The position numbers and the translations under genes are program-made. From a virus, in IMG/VR virus record IMGVR_UViG_3300031977_000242, positions 1 to 31,554 of that record: a stretch of DNA of 31,554 bases; one strand, given 5' to 3'. Positions 15,574 through 24,341 of the stretch are shown piece by piece; positions within the stretch are counted from its first letter, which is position 1, and the number at the start of each line of letters is the position of its first letter. The notes beneath the pieces were generated by a model that had not been told where the DNA came from, searched no databases, and saw only the letters and a list, made by a program, of their open reading frames with translations.

Positions 15574-17131
15574 CACTTAATCCTTGTTGTGCCATTTCCA
15601 TAGCTTGTGGGGTGGCTTTCTCAGCCATACGACCCATTGTTTCGTTCATCATCATCTGCTGTTGAGCTTCGGCTTGTGCCTGTTGCTCTGCCATGATGTC
15701 TTGTTCTGTCTTCACCAGACCATCCATATCAATGCCCAAAGCTGTACCAATACGGGTGATGTAGTCCCCAACATTCATGTACTGTGCAACAGCTTCAGCT
15801 CCAATGGGCTGTAGTGCCTGTAAAAATGCGTTGTACTTGTTGAGGTCATGACCACGACCCAGAGCTTCTAGACCAGTAACAATAGCTGGACGTACAATAC
15901 CCTTTGGTAACTCAGGTAACCGCTTGGCCTTTGTCATCCGATCCATAAGACGGTTGACCAACGGGAGCTGGAACTCTTGCGATAAAATAGAGTAGACACC
16001 CCCGAGGGCATCTTCCAGTTCCTTTGCCATGAAGCGTACTTCTTCGGCAGTCACACGTTCACCAGAACGCTGTACAGCACTATTCATTAGGAAAGCATAT
16101 GACAAACGCTCAGTGATGGAACGCACAGTGTCATAGGCTACCCTCATGTCGGCATACTTCTGGGTCTGTAGGACAGACACCTCATTAGCATTACCAGCCA
16201 CGATAGCGCAGTTCTCGGCCTGAGCGATGTCTCGCATCCGAGTAGTACCGTTAGGGTTGACCATGAACAGCACCTTAGCTGATGCCGCAGATGCCTCTAC
16301 AATCGCCTTAGACAGTCCCTCAAGGCTGATAAGGTCTCCGAGGTACTCATCTACATATGAACGTCCATAGTCCTCACCGTCGATCCTAGTCCAGCGCAAA
16401 GGCATCATAGGGGACTTATCGATAGGCCAGTTACCAGCAGAACCTGGAACTACCTTACCTTTGAGTTCTTGGTACATACGCCATTTGTTACCGTCGAGGT
16501 ACAAGTGGGTATAAAGAGCTACTTTATCGTTGTAGCTTTCTTTAACGTCACTGTTTAGGTCACTGCCTAACAGCTCTAGTTCTTTTTCTTCTAATACAGC
16601 AGGGGAGATTTCTTCCTTTGTAATGACTTCTAGGACATTACCGTAGGGATCACGCTTCACGACATAACTATCTAGTCGAAATACACGGATGCCTCCAGAC
16701 TTGGGAAGATATACGAGAACATTACCAGCAACGATAAGATGCTTGAGTGCTTCAAAGATAGGAGAGCGTAAGCCAGATGTTTCAATCTCAGTCATTACTG
16801 ACCGTTCAATCTGGTTAAGAGCTTCTTCAACTTTGGCTCGGGCATTATCTTGCCCTGTGAGTTCTACTAAAGTCTGGTCGTCTACTTGGAGACGAAAGAA
16901 GGGGGAATTTGGGGGCAGGAGGGAGAGCAGTAGTTTTGAGGCTAGGTTATTTACACCCCTAGCCCCAATACCTTGATAAGGCGTTCTGTATTCTGTAGCC
17001 GAGCTATGACCACTCGGAGGTACTAAAGTTGGAATAGTAACCTCTGAGCAATCTCTAGCTCGGTTCAGAAACATTTCACGCTCAACGGCAAGCTGCTCAT
17101 ACCGTCCTGCACAGGTCTTACCGTTGTGCAT
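15554..17131 (-). CDS. Portal (head-tail connector) protein
   Basis: A 525-residue protein, compared with 536 for T7 gp8. It starts MHNGKTCAGRYEQLAVEREM and continues 'LNRARDCSEVTIPTLVPP' and 'YRTPYQGIGARGVNNLASKLLLSLLPPN', the characteristic T7-type portal N-terminus. 'PLRWTRIDGEDYGRSYVDEYLGDL' and 'ERVTAEEVRFMAKELEDALGGVYSILSQEFQLPLVNR' are further family motifs. The C-terminus is Gln/Ala/Met-rich, as in many portals. It forms the dodecameric ring through which DNA is packed and ejected. It follows the polyproline gene by 3 bases. Confidence 0.95.
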   Translation of the reverse strand: MHNGKTCAGRYEQLAVEREMFLNRARDCSEVTIPTLVPPSGHSSATEYRTPYQGIGARGVNNLASKLLLSLLPPNSPFFRLQVDDQTLVELTGQDNARAKVEEALNQIERSVMTEIETSGLRSPIFEALKHLIVAGNVLVYLPKSGGIRVFRLDSYVVKRDPYGNVLEVITKEEISPAVLEEKELELLGSDLNSDVKESYNDKVALYTHLYLDGNKWRMYQELKGKVVPGSAGNWPIDKSPMMPLRWTRIDGEDYGRSYVDEYLGDLISLEGLSKAIVEASAASAKVLFMVNPNGTTRMRDIAQAENCAIVAGNANEVSVLQTQKYADMRVAYDTVRSITERLSYAFLMNSAVQRSGERVTAEEVRFMAKELEDALGGVYSILSQEFQLPLVNRLMDRMTKAKRLPELPKGIVRPAIVTGLEALGRGHDLNKYNAFLQALQPIGAEAVAQYMNVGDYITRIGTALGIDMDGLVKTEQDIMAEQQAQAEAQQQMMMNETMGRMAEKATPQAMEMAQQGLSDGNGNG

Positions 17132-17134
17132 AAT

Positions 17135-17362
17135 TTAGACTCCTACGCCACCTGTTGAGCTACCGCTACTACCGCCAGTGATTGACAGGCCAGAGCTACG
17201 GTATGGCTTAGTGCCACCTTTCTTACCACTCTTGTTGCGCTTTGCCCGTTCTTCATCAGCAGTAACTGCCTCTGTAGGTGCGCCCTGCTCCAATACTGGA
17301 GGAGGAGGTGGTGGAGGAGGTGGCGGTGGTGGAGGAGCTGGTTTGCTCGATGACATACACAT
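17135..17362 (-). CDS. Small polyproline virion-associated protein
   Basis: A 75-residue protein starting MCMSSSKPA, followed by 13 consecutive prolines (about residues 10-22). A charged linker follows ('EERAKRNKSGKKGGTKPYRSSG'), then a Gly/Ser-rich end. The ATG overlaps the TGA of the preceding gene as TGATG, with GGAG 8 bases upstream, so translation is coupled. Short Pro-run proteins just before the portal gene are common in T7-like marine phages and sit where T7 has gp7.3, a tail protein needed for adsorption. The function is inferred from position only. The low-complexity run makes similarity unreliable. Confidence 0.7.
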   Translation of the reverse strand: MCMSSSKPAPPPPPPPPPPPPPVLEQGAPTEAVTADEERAKRNKSGKKGGTKPYRSSGLSITGGSSGSSTGGVGV

Positions 17363-17547
17363 CACATATTCTCCAAAATGTTTTCGTTTTGTTGTTCATA
17401 TATCGCCCGAAGATGACGGGCTACCGAAGCAGCCCCAGCCTTAAACCAGACTGTGTTTTCATCATCTTCTAGATTTGGGCAACGATCTGGAAACATTCGC
17501 TCGAGATAATCGAGTAAAGCTTCATCTATTACAGGTAGCCTAGACAC
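17362..17547 (-). CDS. Small conserved protein before the portal gene (61 aa)
   Basis: A 61-residue protein: MSRLPVIDEALLDYLERMFP, then 'NTVWFKAGAASVARHLRAIYEQQNENIL'. This pattern recurs as a small gene upstream of portal in T7-like phages of marine bacteria. It may be a virion or assembly factor, but its role is not established. It overlaps the ribonucleotide reductase stop by 8 bases and the next gene by 1 base, bridging the nucleotide-metabolism and structural sections. No membrane segment is visible. Confidence 0.75.
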   Translation of the reverse strand: MSRLPVIDEALLDYLERMFPDRCPNLEDDENTVWFKAGAASVARHLRAIYEQQNENILENM

Positions 17548-19222
17548 CGCATGAACCCCCAGTACCGCTTATGTCGCAGATATCATGGGTTTCGATGCTT
17601 TCCTCAAACTCTTCACCCAGCTTACTAACTGCTTCAGAGTAAGGGACAGATACCAGTGGTTGCCCACCCCGTGAACCATCTGGGTAGACGGTGAATCCAC
17701 GAAGCCTGTGGGCATAGGATGCCAATGTGTTAGCGAAATCATCTACAGTGTCCTCATTGTTTAACTTAGAACCCCACGATGGGAGGTTGATTGTTGAGGA
17801 GATAGACATATCCACATAGTCTTGGACATCAGCTTGGAACTTCATCCGACGCTCATAATCAGCAGCCAGATCAAGTGCAGACTCAATATTGTCTGGGTCT
17901 GCCCCATACATATCAATCAGCTCTTGGGCAGCACTATCGACGACATATTGATAATGCCATCTGTTACCACCTTTGAGATATCGACGTTTGTATGCGACAG
18001 CAAAAATAGGTTCAACGCCAGTGCTAGTACCAGCAAGAATGCCAATACTACCCGTAGGCGCAATAGCCCTATTAGCAACAGGACGGGTGACATTATGATA
18101 ATCAGCAAACCGACGGCTAGTAAGATCAGACTGTCTTTTATAGATTGCCAGCCATTGATGTAGCTCGGGAGTGACTTCATAACGGTATCCCTTTTTGATA
18201 AGCCATTCATGCATACCCATTAGTCCGAGACCGAGGCGACGGTTCTTCTCACGGGTCTCATAGACACCACGGTATGGCAGTTGGGCTTTGAATGTCCCAC
18301 AGATAAGGAACTTGGTTGCAAGGTCTACAATATCCTTGAACTCGGATATATCATCGACTCGACCTAAGTTGATGCTACCTAAGTTACAGACATCAGAGTC
18401 GTCCTCACTGGTTACCTCTGTGCAAGCATTACGCAGTGTTTCATTCTCTCTATCGAAGAAGTTAAAGCTGAAACCTGGCTCTGCTGAACGCAGGGCTTGT
18501 TCGACATTCTGTTTGAATACTTCTCCAACATCACCTGTCTTCCAGTAGTTCATGAGCCATTCAGTGTCGTAATTAACGCTGATGTTTGTCATGTCTAAAG
18601 GTGCAGGGAAGTTGAAGTCGTCCTGTTTGATATCCCACAAGGTCTGACCAGTCTTACCGACAGGCATGGATTGCCAGTCCTTAGCTTTTAGGAAATCGTC
18701 TACGTCCCCATGTTTCCAGTTCAGTGATGCATAAATAGCTGACCGTCGGCTGCCACCTTGCATGACCCTACGACCAATCTCGTTGATCATGTTCATCTTA
18801 GTGACAGCACCTGAAGCCTGACCACCAGTACGGCTGATGGTAGCCCCAGCAGGGCGATACACACTATAGTCCACACCAATACCACCACCAGTCATCAGGC
18901 AACTTTCTGCTTTCCATGACAGGTTAGCCCAGTCTTCCCGTGTATCTTCTTCTGCCTTTAGTAGATAGCAGTTATTGAAGAACTTATTGGGACGACCAGC
19001 ATAGTAAAGGTAGCGACCACCAGGTATAAACTTGAGGTCGGTGATATATTCCTGAAGTTGGAACATATCTTCTTTGCTCATATGCTCGGAGCATACGTCT
19101 TTGACTAGTGTCTTTGCCAAGTCAGCCCATGTCTCACATCCGTCATGGGCATATTTGTAATTGAAGATGTCCTCACTAAACTTAGATCGGAACATCGGAT
19201 TGTTGTTAGATTTGAACGCCAT
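17540..19222 (-). CDS. nrdJ: Ribonucleotide reductase, class II (adenosylcobalamin-dependent)
   Basis: A 560-residue enzyme that reduces ribonucleotides to deoxyribonucleotides for phage DNA synthesis. Visible catalytic parts: Cys85 in NNCYLL; the finger loop N265-A-C267-T-E269 (radical Cys flanked by Asn and Glu); Cys279 in CNLGSINL, which pairs with Cys85 in catalysis; the phosphate-binding 'APTGSIGILAGTSTGVEP'; and a C-terminal redox pair Cys549/Cys558 in CDISGTGGSCGV. 'QDYVDMSISSTINLPS' is typical of class II enzymes, and no NrdB-like radical subunit lies nearby. The class II call is therefore likely but inferred. The start is the ATG 2 bases after the MazG-like stop, with only a weak ribosome binding site. 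It would need host cobalamin. Confidence 0.9.
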   Translation of the reverse strand: MAFKSNNNPMFRSKFSEDIFNYKYAHDGCETWADLAKTLVKDVCSEHMSKEDMFQLQEYITDLKFIPGGRYLYYAGRPNKFFNNCYLLKAEEDTREDWANLSWKAESCLMTGGGIGVDYSVYRPAGATISRTGGQASGAVTKMNMINEIGRRVMQGGSRRSAIYASLNWKHGDVDDFLKAKDWQSMPVGKTGQTLWDIKQDDFNFPAPLDMTNISVNYDTEWLMNYWKTGDVGEVFKQNVEQALRSAEPGFSFNFFDRENETLRNACTEVTSEDDSDVCNLGSINLGRVDDISEFKDIVDLATKFLICGTFKAQLPYRGVYETREKNRRLGLGLMGMHEWLIKKGYRYEVTPELHQWLAIYKRQSDLTSRRFADYHNVTRPVANRAIAPTGSIGILAGTSTGVEPIFAVAYKRRYLKGGNRWHYQYVVDSAAQELIDMYGADPDNIESALDLAADYERRMKFQADVQDYVDMSISSTINLPSWGSKLNNEDTVDDFANTLASYAHRLRGFTVYPDGSRGGQPLVSVPYSEAVSKLGEEFEESIETHDICDISGTGGSCGV

Positions 19223-19224
19223 AA

Positions 19225-19635
19225 TTAAACCAAGTCTTCCAATGATGGGGGTTGATAATTTTTGCCTTTGAGTACTTTTCCGTCTTCTCGCTTGACTGGC
19301 TTCCCATCTTCCAGCTTGGACATATTGCTGGCGTGTACCCGATTAAATGCGACTTGAAGAGGAAGACCGAATGCATCGGCAAAACCTGAAATTACATACT
19401 GACAATCTGCCAGCTCCTTCAAAAGATGCGTTATATCTTCAGGCGTTACGGCCTTCTGAAGATGTATTTTTTTGCATATAATGTCGGATGCCTCTTTTAA
19501 TTCGAGGACTTCCTCTTGAATCAACTTCATGCGTAAGTGAAGCAGTTCGATTGAGAATGAAGCATTACGCTCCATCCCCATTGCTTTGTGAAATTCTGAG
19601 ACTCTAGCCTCTCGTTCTATGTATTTTGTCACCAC
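19225..19635 (-). CDS. MazG-like nucleotide pyrophosphohydrolase
   Basis: A 136-residue protein with a GTG start (GTGGTGACA) behind GGAGGG; the second GTG is equally possible. It has the all-helical NTP pyrophosphohydrolase layout: 'LIQEEVLELKEA' (EExxE-type metal ligands), then 'LLKELADCQYVISGFADAFG' (ExxD) and the C-terminal 'VHASNMSKLEDGK', which is common to phage MazG/PRA-PH-like enzymes. It may hydrolyse non-canonical or excess dNTPs, or alarmone-like nucleotides; which is unknown. It sits between DUF3310 and nrdJ with short overlaps, in the nucleotide section. Confidence 0.85.
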   Translation of the reverse strand: MVTKYIEREARVSEFHKAMGMERNASFSIELLHLRMKLIQEEVLELKEASDIICKKIHLQKAVTPEDITHLLKELADCQYVISGFADAFGLPLQVAFNRVHASNMSKLEDGKPVKREDGKVLKGKNYQPPSLEDLV

Positions 19636-19868
19636 GATTCACCCTCCGTCTTCTCAATCTTCTCAATCATCAGATTCAGATACCATTGAGCTTTCTTTGC
19701 ATTTTCTAGAGGGTTACCTTTGTTCCATAGGCGAGTGCCTAAGTACTTCAGGATGTTACCGTGGCAGTAACTAATAGTTTCGTAATCACCTAATACATCC
19801 ACAATGTAATCGATAGTTTCGATCTGTCCTGTGGTGTAATGATCAGGGCTGTTTACTTTATCTTCCAT
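19629..19868 (-). CDS. DUF3310 family protein
   Basis: A 79-residue protein: MEDKVNSPDHYTTGQIETID with 'CHGNILKYLGTRLWNKGNPLENAKKAQWYLNLMIEK'. This is the DUF3310 signature, a small family widespread in phages and often called nucleotide kinase-like without proof. It overlaps the exonuclease stop by 11 bases and the MazG-like start by 7, so all three are translated together. Function is unknown; the setting suggests nucleotide metabolism. Confidence 0.88.
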   Translation of the reverse strand: MEDKVNSPDHYTTGQIETIDYIVDVLGDYETISYCHGNILKYLGTRLWNKGNPLENAKKAQWYLNLMIEKIEKTEGESW

Positions 19869-20595
19869 TGGGTCTCCAGAGTTTTACCTTTGCCTGTTCC
19901 ATGTCATACTCACCGTGTCTTAGGATACGAGCGAGTTGTGCTTGGTGTATGGCATCCTCTTCTGACAGCCCTGCTTTTTCGTAAGCCTTGACGACAGCTT
20001 CCCATGTGGGGTCTTCGTCAAGAATAGCAGTAGCTCTCTTCTCACCGATACCCTTACAACCAGGGTAGTTATCGGCTTGGTCGCCAGTGAGGATTTGTTT
20101 AAGAAAGAAGTAGTCAGCCTCTTCAGGCGTTACTTCGACGATTTCGTCATCAATCAAATGCCGACCTGGAATTTGCATTAAATCCTTGTCGATACTGTAG
20201 ATGACACACTCTTCAAAAAGAGGTTCGTATGTACCACACAGACCCAGTACATCATCAGCCTCGATGCGAGGGTAGATAAGTGTACGGTATCTGGATTGGC
20301 AGTAGTCTCTGAGCAAAGGCAGAAGCATAGGCTTTCTGGTCTTAGCTCGGTTAGCCTTATAGTTAGCATCCAGCTCTTTACGGAAGTTCACCTTATCAGA
20401 AAAAGCTACAACAGTATCTGCACACCCTGACTTCTCGAGCAGGGTAGACATCATGTCATCAAACTTAGCTTTAGTGTCCGACTCAGATGCCCAGAGTATC
20501 CAAGTATCTTCGTCGTACTTTGTAGGGTATTCCAGAGAAGCAGATGCTTGAAAGGCTACAATATCTCCATCAATCAGGAGCGTATTTTTAGCCAT
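19858..20595 (-). CDS. 5'-3' exonuclease (PIN/FEN type, T7 gp6-like)
   Basis: A 245-residue FEN/PIN-type nuclease. Metal-ligand motifs are clear: 'LLIDGDIVAF' at residues 6-15, 'RIEADDVLGL', 'YSIDKDLMQI', and 'LTGDQADNYPGCKGIGEKRA', the last forming the helix-hairpin-helix. It removes RNA primers and resects DNA ends during replication and recombination. In T7, gp6 (300 residues) also degrades host DNA to nucleotides. The start has AGGAG 6 bases upstream, 8 bases after the DNA polymerase stop. Confidence 0.92.
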   Translation of the reverse strand: MAKNTLLIDGDIVAFQASASLEYPTKYDEDTWILWASESDTKAKFDDMMSTLLEKSGCADTVVAFSDKVNFRKELDANYKANRAKTRKPMLLPLLRDYCQSRYRTLIYPRIEADDVLGLCGTYEPLFEECVIYSIDKDLMQIPGRHLIDDEIVEVTPEEADYFFLKQILTGDQADNYPGCKGIGEKRATAILDEDPTWEAVVKAYEKAGLSEEDAIHQAQLARILRHGEYDMEQAKVKLWRPNGR

Positions 20596-20603
20596 GTCTT
20601 CTC

Positions 20604-22376
20604 CTAGTGTGTCTCTGCCCAGTTAGCACCGATGTTGTATTCACCAGTTAATGGGACTTGGACGTTGAAGTGTTTACCAGCTTTGGCAATGCAGTCCACG
20701 ATGAGCTGACCACATTCTTCTGCAATCATTGCATCACAGTCGAACTGTAGTTCATCATGTATCCATGCCACTTGCTGACATCTGTCTTGCCACCCTCTGG
20801 AGCGTAGTTCTTTGTCTACCTCCACAAGCCACTGCTTACAGACCAGCGCACCAGCCGACTGTAGTAAAGTGTTGAGAGCAGCGTGAGTAGACCGTATGTG
20901 TAACTGTCTACCGTCTAGACCAAGCAGATAACCTTTGTCACCAGCTTGTGCCTTTACTTGTTTTACCAGACGCTCTAGCGCAGGGACTTTCTCGAAGAAC
21001 TTCTTCTTAATCTCACGACCAGCAGTCGCACCCTTGCCGATAATAGAGCCAATCTTAGCGTCGCCAGCACCGTACAAAAACGCATAGATAAAAGTCTTTG
21101 CATCATTCCTCGTCGGGAGTTCGGCTGCGGTCTGGTTTGTGGTGTGAATATCTCCATCCACAACCTCCTTTGCATATGCACCGTTGTCGAACCGCCACAT
21201 CTCGTTTGCCAACATTCGTAGCTCTAAGCCAGAAACGTCAGCACCAATCAGTATGCGGTGTTTAGATGCAGTCCAGCATGACCTACACTCTTTGCCATAA
21301 GGGACATAGACAGCAGGGGTCTGGGCTACATTTGGTGACCTATGCGTGGCTCGGCCTGTGACAGCACCATTGGTGATGACCTGACCGTAGATGCGCCCGT
21401 CCCTAACTCTTTTGAGCCAGCCGTTTGCACCTTCAGCCACCTGACCGATACGCTTTTGCACCATTAGGTATTCGCTCAGGAGCTTCGCTTCGGGATAAGG
21501 TAAGCTAGATAACACACGTTCATCTACCTTTGCTCGTCCGTCTTCAGTGAACTCCTTTGGCTTCCATCCGTTGATAGCCTTGAGCCTAGACTCGATGTGC
21601 ATCCTAGAACCAGGATTGAACACAACAGTCTTCTTCTTCATTATGGGTACGCCTTTAACGTAACCACGGGACTTATTGTTTACCTTGGGTGTAAAGAGAC
21701 CAAGCTCCTGCTCCCAAGGTGGAAATGTGTCCTGTAGTTCTGCTTCGAGTTCTGCCCGACGTTTGTCCAACGTCTTTTTAAGATGCAACGCTGCGTCCTC
21801 GTCGAAAGGAAAACCACAACGCTCCTGTTCCGCAATCACCCACTTGACCTGATGTTCAAGTTCGGTAGCGACGGGAGAAACATCTTTAGACTCGATAAGC
21901 TTCCACAGCCTGTCGGTGACCTCCACATCCTGTTCGCAGTAGTCCTGCATCACCTGAGACCACTCTGACCAACCGCCATCGTAGTCACCTTTGAAACACT
22001 TGAGCCTATGACCCCATGCCTCCAAACGATGCTTACCAATCAACTTTTTTGGGAAGCTCTCGTCGGATGCTACTAAACGATAATCTCGGTCACTGAGATC
22101 GGGGTAGAGTAACAGGGACATAACCAATGTGTCTCTGACCCGTGATTTTCGGATTCGAAACCACGGATACACCTTCTTGATAGCTGGGATATCAAAACTG
22201 ATGACGTTGTGGCCTATGATAAGGTCAGCATCCATCAGCATCTTGACACCAGTTTCCACCTCAGAAGGTGCGAAGCTATATGTTTGTTCGGTGTCTATGT
22301 CTTTCAGGCAAAGACAATGGATGCGATCCAGCTCGTCTAGTAGCCCATTGCTTTCAAGGTCGAATACTAATCGCAT
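20604..22376 (-). CDS. DNA polymerase, family A (T7 gp5-like)
   Basis: A 590-residue replicative polymerase, shorter than T7 gp5 (704). The 3'-5' exonuclease is present: D6/E8 in DLESN, D62 in 'ISFDIPAIKK', and D150 in 'YCEQDVEVT'. Polymerase motif A is GADVSGLELRMLA (D380); motif B is RNDAKTFIYAFLYGAG (R423, K427, Y431, G436); motif C is IHDELQFD (H540, D541). Tyr431 aligns with T7 Tyr526 and E. coli Pol I Phe762. T7 gp5 uses host thioredoxin, bound by an insertion in its thumb; the shorter length here may mean that insertion is reduced. The start has AAGGAG 7 bases upstream. Confidence 0.95.
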   Translation of the reverse strand: MRLVFDLESNGLLDELDRIHCLCLKDIDTEQTYSFAPSEVETGVKMLMDADLIIGHNVISFDIPAIKKVYPWFRIRKSRVRDTLVMSLLLYPDLSDRDYRLVASDESFPKKLIGKHRLEAWGHRLKCFKGDYDGGWSEWSQVMQDYCEQDVEVTDRLWKLIESKDVSPVATELEHQVKWVIAEQERCGFPFDEDAALHLKKTLDKRRAELEAELQDTFPPWEQELGLFTPKVNNKSRGYVKGVPIMKKKTVVFNPGSRMHIESRLKAINGWKPKEFTEDGRAKVDERVLSSLPYPEAKLLSEYLMVQKRIGQVAEGANGWLKRVRDGRIYGQVITNGAVTGRATHRSPNVAQTPAVYVPYGKECRSCWTASKHRILIGADVSGLELRMLANEMWRFDNGAYAKEVVDGDIHTTNQTAAELPTRNDAKTFIYAFLYGAGDAKIGSIIGKGATAGREIKKKFFEKVPALERLVKQVKAQAGDKGYLLGLDGRQLHIRSTHAALNTLLQSAGALVCKQWLVEVDKELRSRGWQDRCQQVAWIHDELQFDCDAMIAEECGQLIVDCIAKAGKHFNVQVPLTGEYNIGANWAETH

Positions 22377-22386
22377 CCAGTTCTCC

Positions 22387-22737
22387 TTAGCTTGCTAGTG
22401 TATAGCGAACATACTTTTGACCTGTGACAGGGTGGTATTTGACGTTACTCACAATGTCATGACCAGCTTCCCGAAGGTTTGAGATGGTCTTGGTCAGTGA
22501 TTGAATTGAATACTCGACAATGGCCTCACGCACAGTGATTGAGCCAGCTTTCTTCAGATGTTTGATTACTTTATCTTGCTGTGTCATACCGTTCCTTTTC
22601 TTCCATCCATTGGACTCTAGAGATTGTGCTTGTGTATTGAAGAAGTGGTGAAGCTCTTCCCAAGCTGGATTTCGTACTGCAATTAGGGCTGTCATTTCAG
22701 CCATTTCAAATATTGGATCATCAGTAGATATCTCCAT
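22387..22737 (-). CDS. Small winged helix-turn-helix protein
   Basis: A 116-residue protein starting MEISTDDPIFEMAEMTALIA and overlapping the primase-helicase stop by 17 bases. The C-terminal 66 residues ('MTQQDKVIKHLKKAGSITVREAIVEYSIQSLTKTISNLREAGHDIVSN...KYVRYTL') have the plan of the small winged-helix domain common in phage replication clusters: helix, helix, recognition helix, beta wing. The N-terminal 45 residues are of unknown function. It could bind DNA near the replication fork or regulate transcription; nothing in the sequence decides. It lies between helicase and DNA polymerase. Confidence 0.75.
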   Translation of the reverse strand: MEISTDDPIFEMAEMTALIAVRNPAWEELHHFFNTQAQSLESNGWKKRNGMTQQDKVIKHLKKAGSITVREAIVEYSIQSLTKTISNLREAGHDIVSNVKYHPVTGQKYVRYTLAS

Positions 22738-24340
22738 CTTGGAATGCCTCCGTTGTCACTTCGGTCAAACGTCCCGTCTGCTCGTCGTACCTGAGCTGAC
22801 AGGCTTCGCCCGTGATACCACTGAAGCGGTTCTTCAAGATGCGAACTGTAGTTATATTACGGTTCTCACCCTGTTGGTCTCTCTCGAGGCCAATGACTAC
22901 ATCAGAGGTTTGAGCGATTGATTGAGAGCCACGGAGATGACTAAGGCTAGTCGTAACTCCATTCTCGTGGCCTTTGTTACCCTCAAGGCGGCGCAGATGC
23001 GCTACCATGAGAAGACCTACGCCTGTCTCTTCAACAAGTGAGCGTAGTTTGGTGACCATGATATCGAGTGCCTTTCGGTCATCGACATCCAGTCCTGCGA
23101 TAGCAATAGAGATGTGGTCAAAGATAATAAAGTCACATCCTAGACCTACAGCCATGTATCTGAGCTTCTCTATAAGCACATCGGGGTCAGTAGACCCAAA
23201 GCTGTCGTATAGGTGCAACCTGTTATCTTTAGTTACAGCATCAAACGATTTACGCAGTTCGCCTTCTTCTACTGTTGAATCAACATGAAGGACTTTGTTC
23301 ATATGAATACCGAGCATACCCTGCATCGTGCGACGCAGACCTTCCTCGAGCATCATCATGCCCACAGTCATATCTTTGTTCATCATTAGGTCGTAGGCAA
23401 TTTCTCGTACAAACGCAGATTTACCTACGCCCGTACCAGCAGTTATTGTAGTTAGCTCCCGAAGCCCTACTCCATAGGTAGGTGTGTTAAGACCAGCGAA
23501 TGGGTATGGTACACGGAAGCTATCGTTACTGCCTCGGACTGTATCCCAGAGGTCGGCAGCATTAACGATACCGTCTGGACGATACTGTTTAGCACCCCAG
23601 ATAGCATCAATGACATCAGCCCCACGCCCTGCTATAAGCATTTCGTTAGGGTCTTTGAGGTCAGTGTGAGCGATATGGGCTTTGCCTGGCGATAGAAGCT
23701 TTGCACATTCTAGTGCTGCATCCTTACCTACATCGTCCATATCAAACATGAACACAACCTTCTCAAACTTCTCTAAGAAGGTAATGCTTTTGCGTATAGC
23801 CCGTGATGCCCCTTGTGCGCCATTTGGCACAGACACCACAGGATATTTGTTGTTTTGTAGTTGGGATACAGAGAGCGCATCAATCTCACCCTCGGTCACC
23901 ACTATCATCTTGCCTGAGTCACGCCAGAGCCAGTCGCCATATAATCCTACATTCTTAGAGTCACCAATCCAGTGGAATGTCTTGTCTGGATAGCGAACCT
24001 TTGCAGCGATAGGTCTTCGGTTCTTGTCGTAATAATAGGCTATGTGAGCAGGACTGCCATTATATTCACCGAGGCGGTATCCCCACTTAGATGTGGTGTC
24101 TTCTTTGATACGCCTCGATGATATAGCTCTTGTTTCGCCCGTGATCTTGAGTACTTCTTTTTGTTCCGAACTACCCGTTGTCGATAGAGGGGCGACCCAA
24201 GACGTTTCGCCATTGGATTCTTTTTGCTCATAGTAGTCACACCCAAAACAATATCCGTGTCCGTCGTCATATCTGGCTAGATTATCTTTAGAGCCACAGC
24301 TCGGACACGGTTCGTGATTAGTAAACTGGGACTCTTCCAT
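22721..24340 (-). CDS. DNA primase-helicase (T7 gp4-like)
   Basis: A 539-residue protein, compared with 566 for T7 gp4. The N-terminal zinc finger has C12-x2-C15 and C31-x2-C34. The TOPRIM primase part has VVTEGEIDALS (E150) and VFMFDMDDVGK (D200, D202). The helicase part has Walker A GTGVGKS (302-308), Walker B FIIFDHI (D408) and 'LMVAHLRR...LRGSQSIAQTSD'. It unwinds DNA as a hexamer and makes the primers for lagging-strand synthesis. The ATG lies 1 base after the gp3-like stop. Confidence 0.95.
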   Translation of the reverse strand: MEESQFTNHEPCPSCGSKDNLARYDDGHGYCFGCDYYEQKESNGETSWVAPLSTTGSSEQKEVLKITGETRAISSRRIKEDTTSKWGYRLGEYNGSPAHIAYYYDKNRRPIAAKVRYPDKTFHWIGDSKNVGLYGDWLWRDSGKMIVVTEGEIDALSVSQLQNNKYPVVSVPNGAQGASRAIRKSITFLEKFEKVVFMFDMDDVGKDAALECAKLLSPGKAHIAHTDLKDPNEMLIAGRGADVIDAIWGAKQYRPDGIVNAADLWDTVRGSNDSFRVPYPFAGLNTPTYGVGLRELTTITAGTGVGKSAFVREIAYDLMMNKDMTVGMMMLEEGLRRTMQGMLGIHMNKVLHVDSTVEEGELRKSFDAVTKDNRLHLYDSFGSTDPDVLIEKLRYMAVGLGCDFIIFDHISIAIAGLDVDDRKALDIMVTKLRSLVEETGVGLLMVAHLRRLEGNKGHENGVTTSLSHLRGSQSIAQTSDVVIGLERDQQGENRNITTVRILKNRFSGITGEACQLRYDEQTGRLTEVTTEAFQDGDIY

Positions 24341-24341
24341 A

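Noticed and set aside
17278-17444. Poly-Gly and Val/Glu-rich plus-strand frames
   Set aside because: They are the reverse complement of the proline run of the real minus-strand gene.
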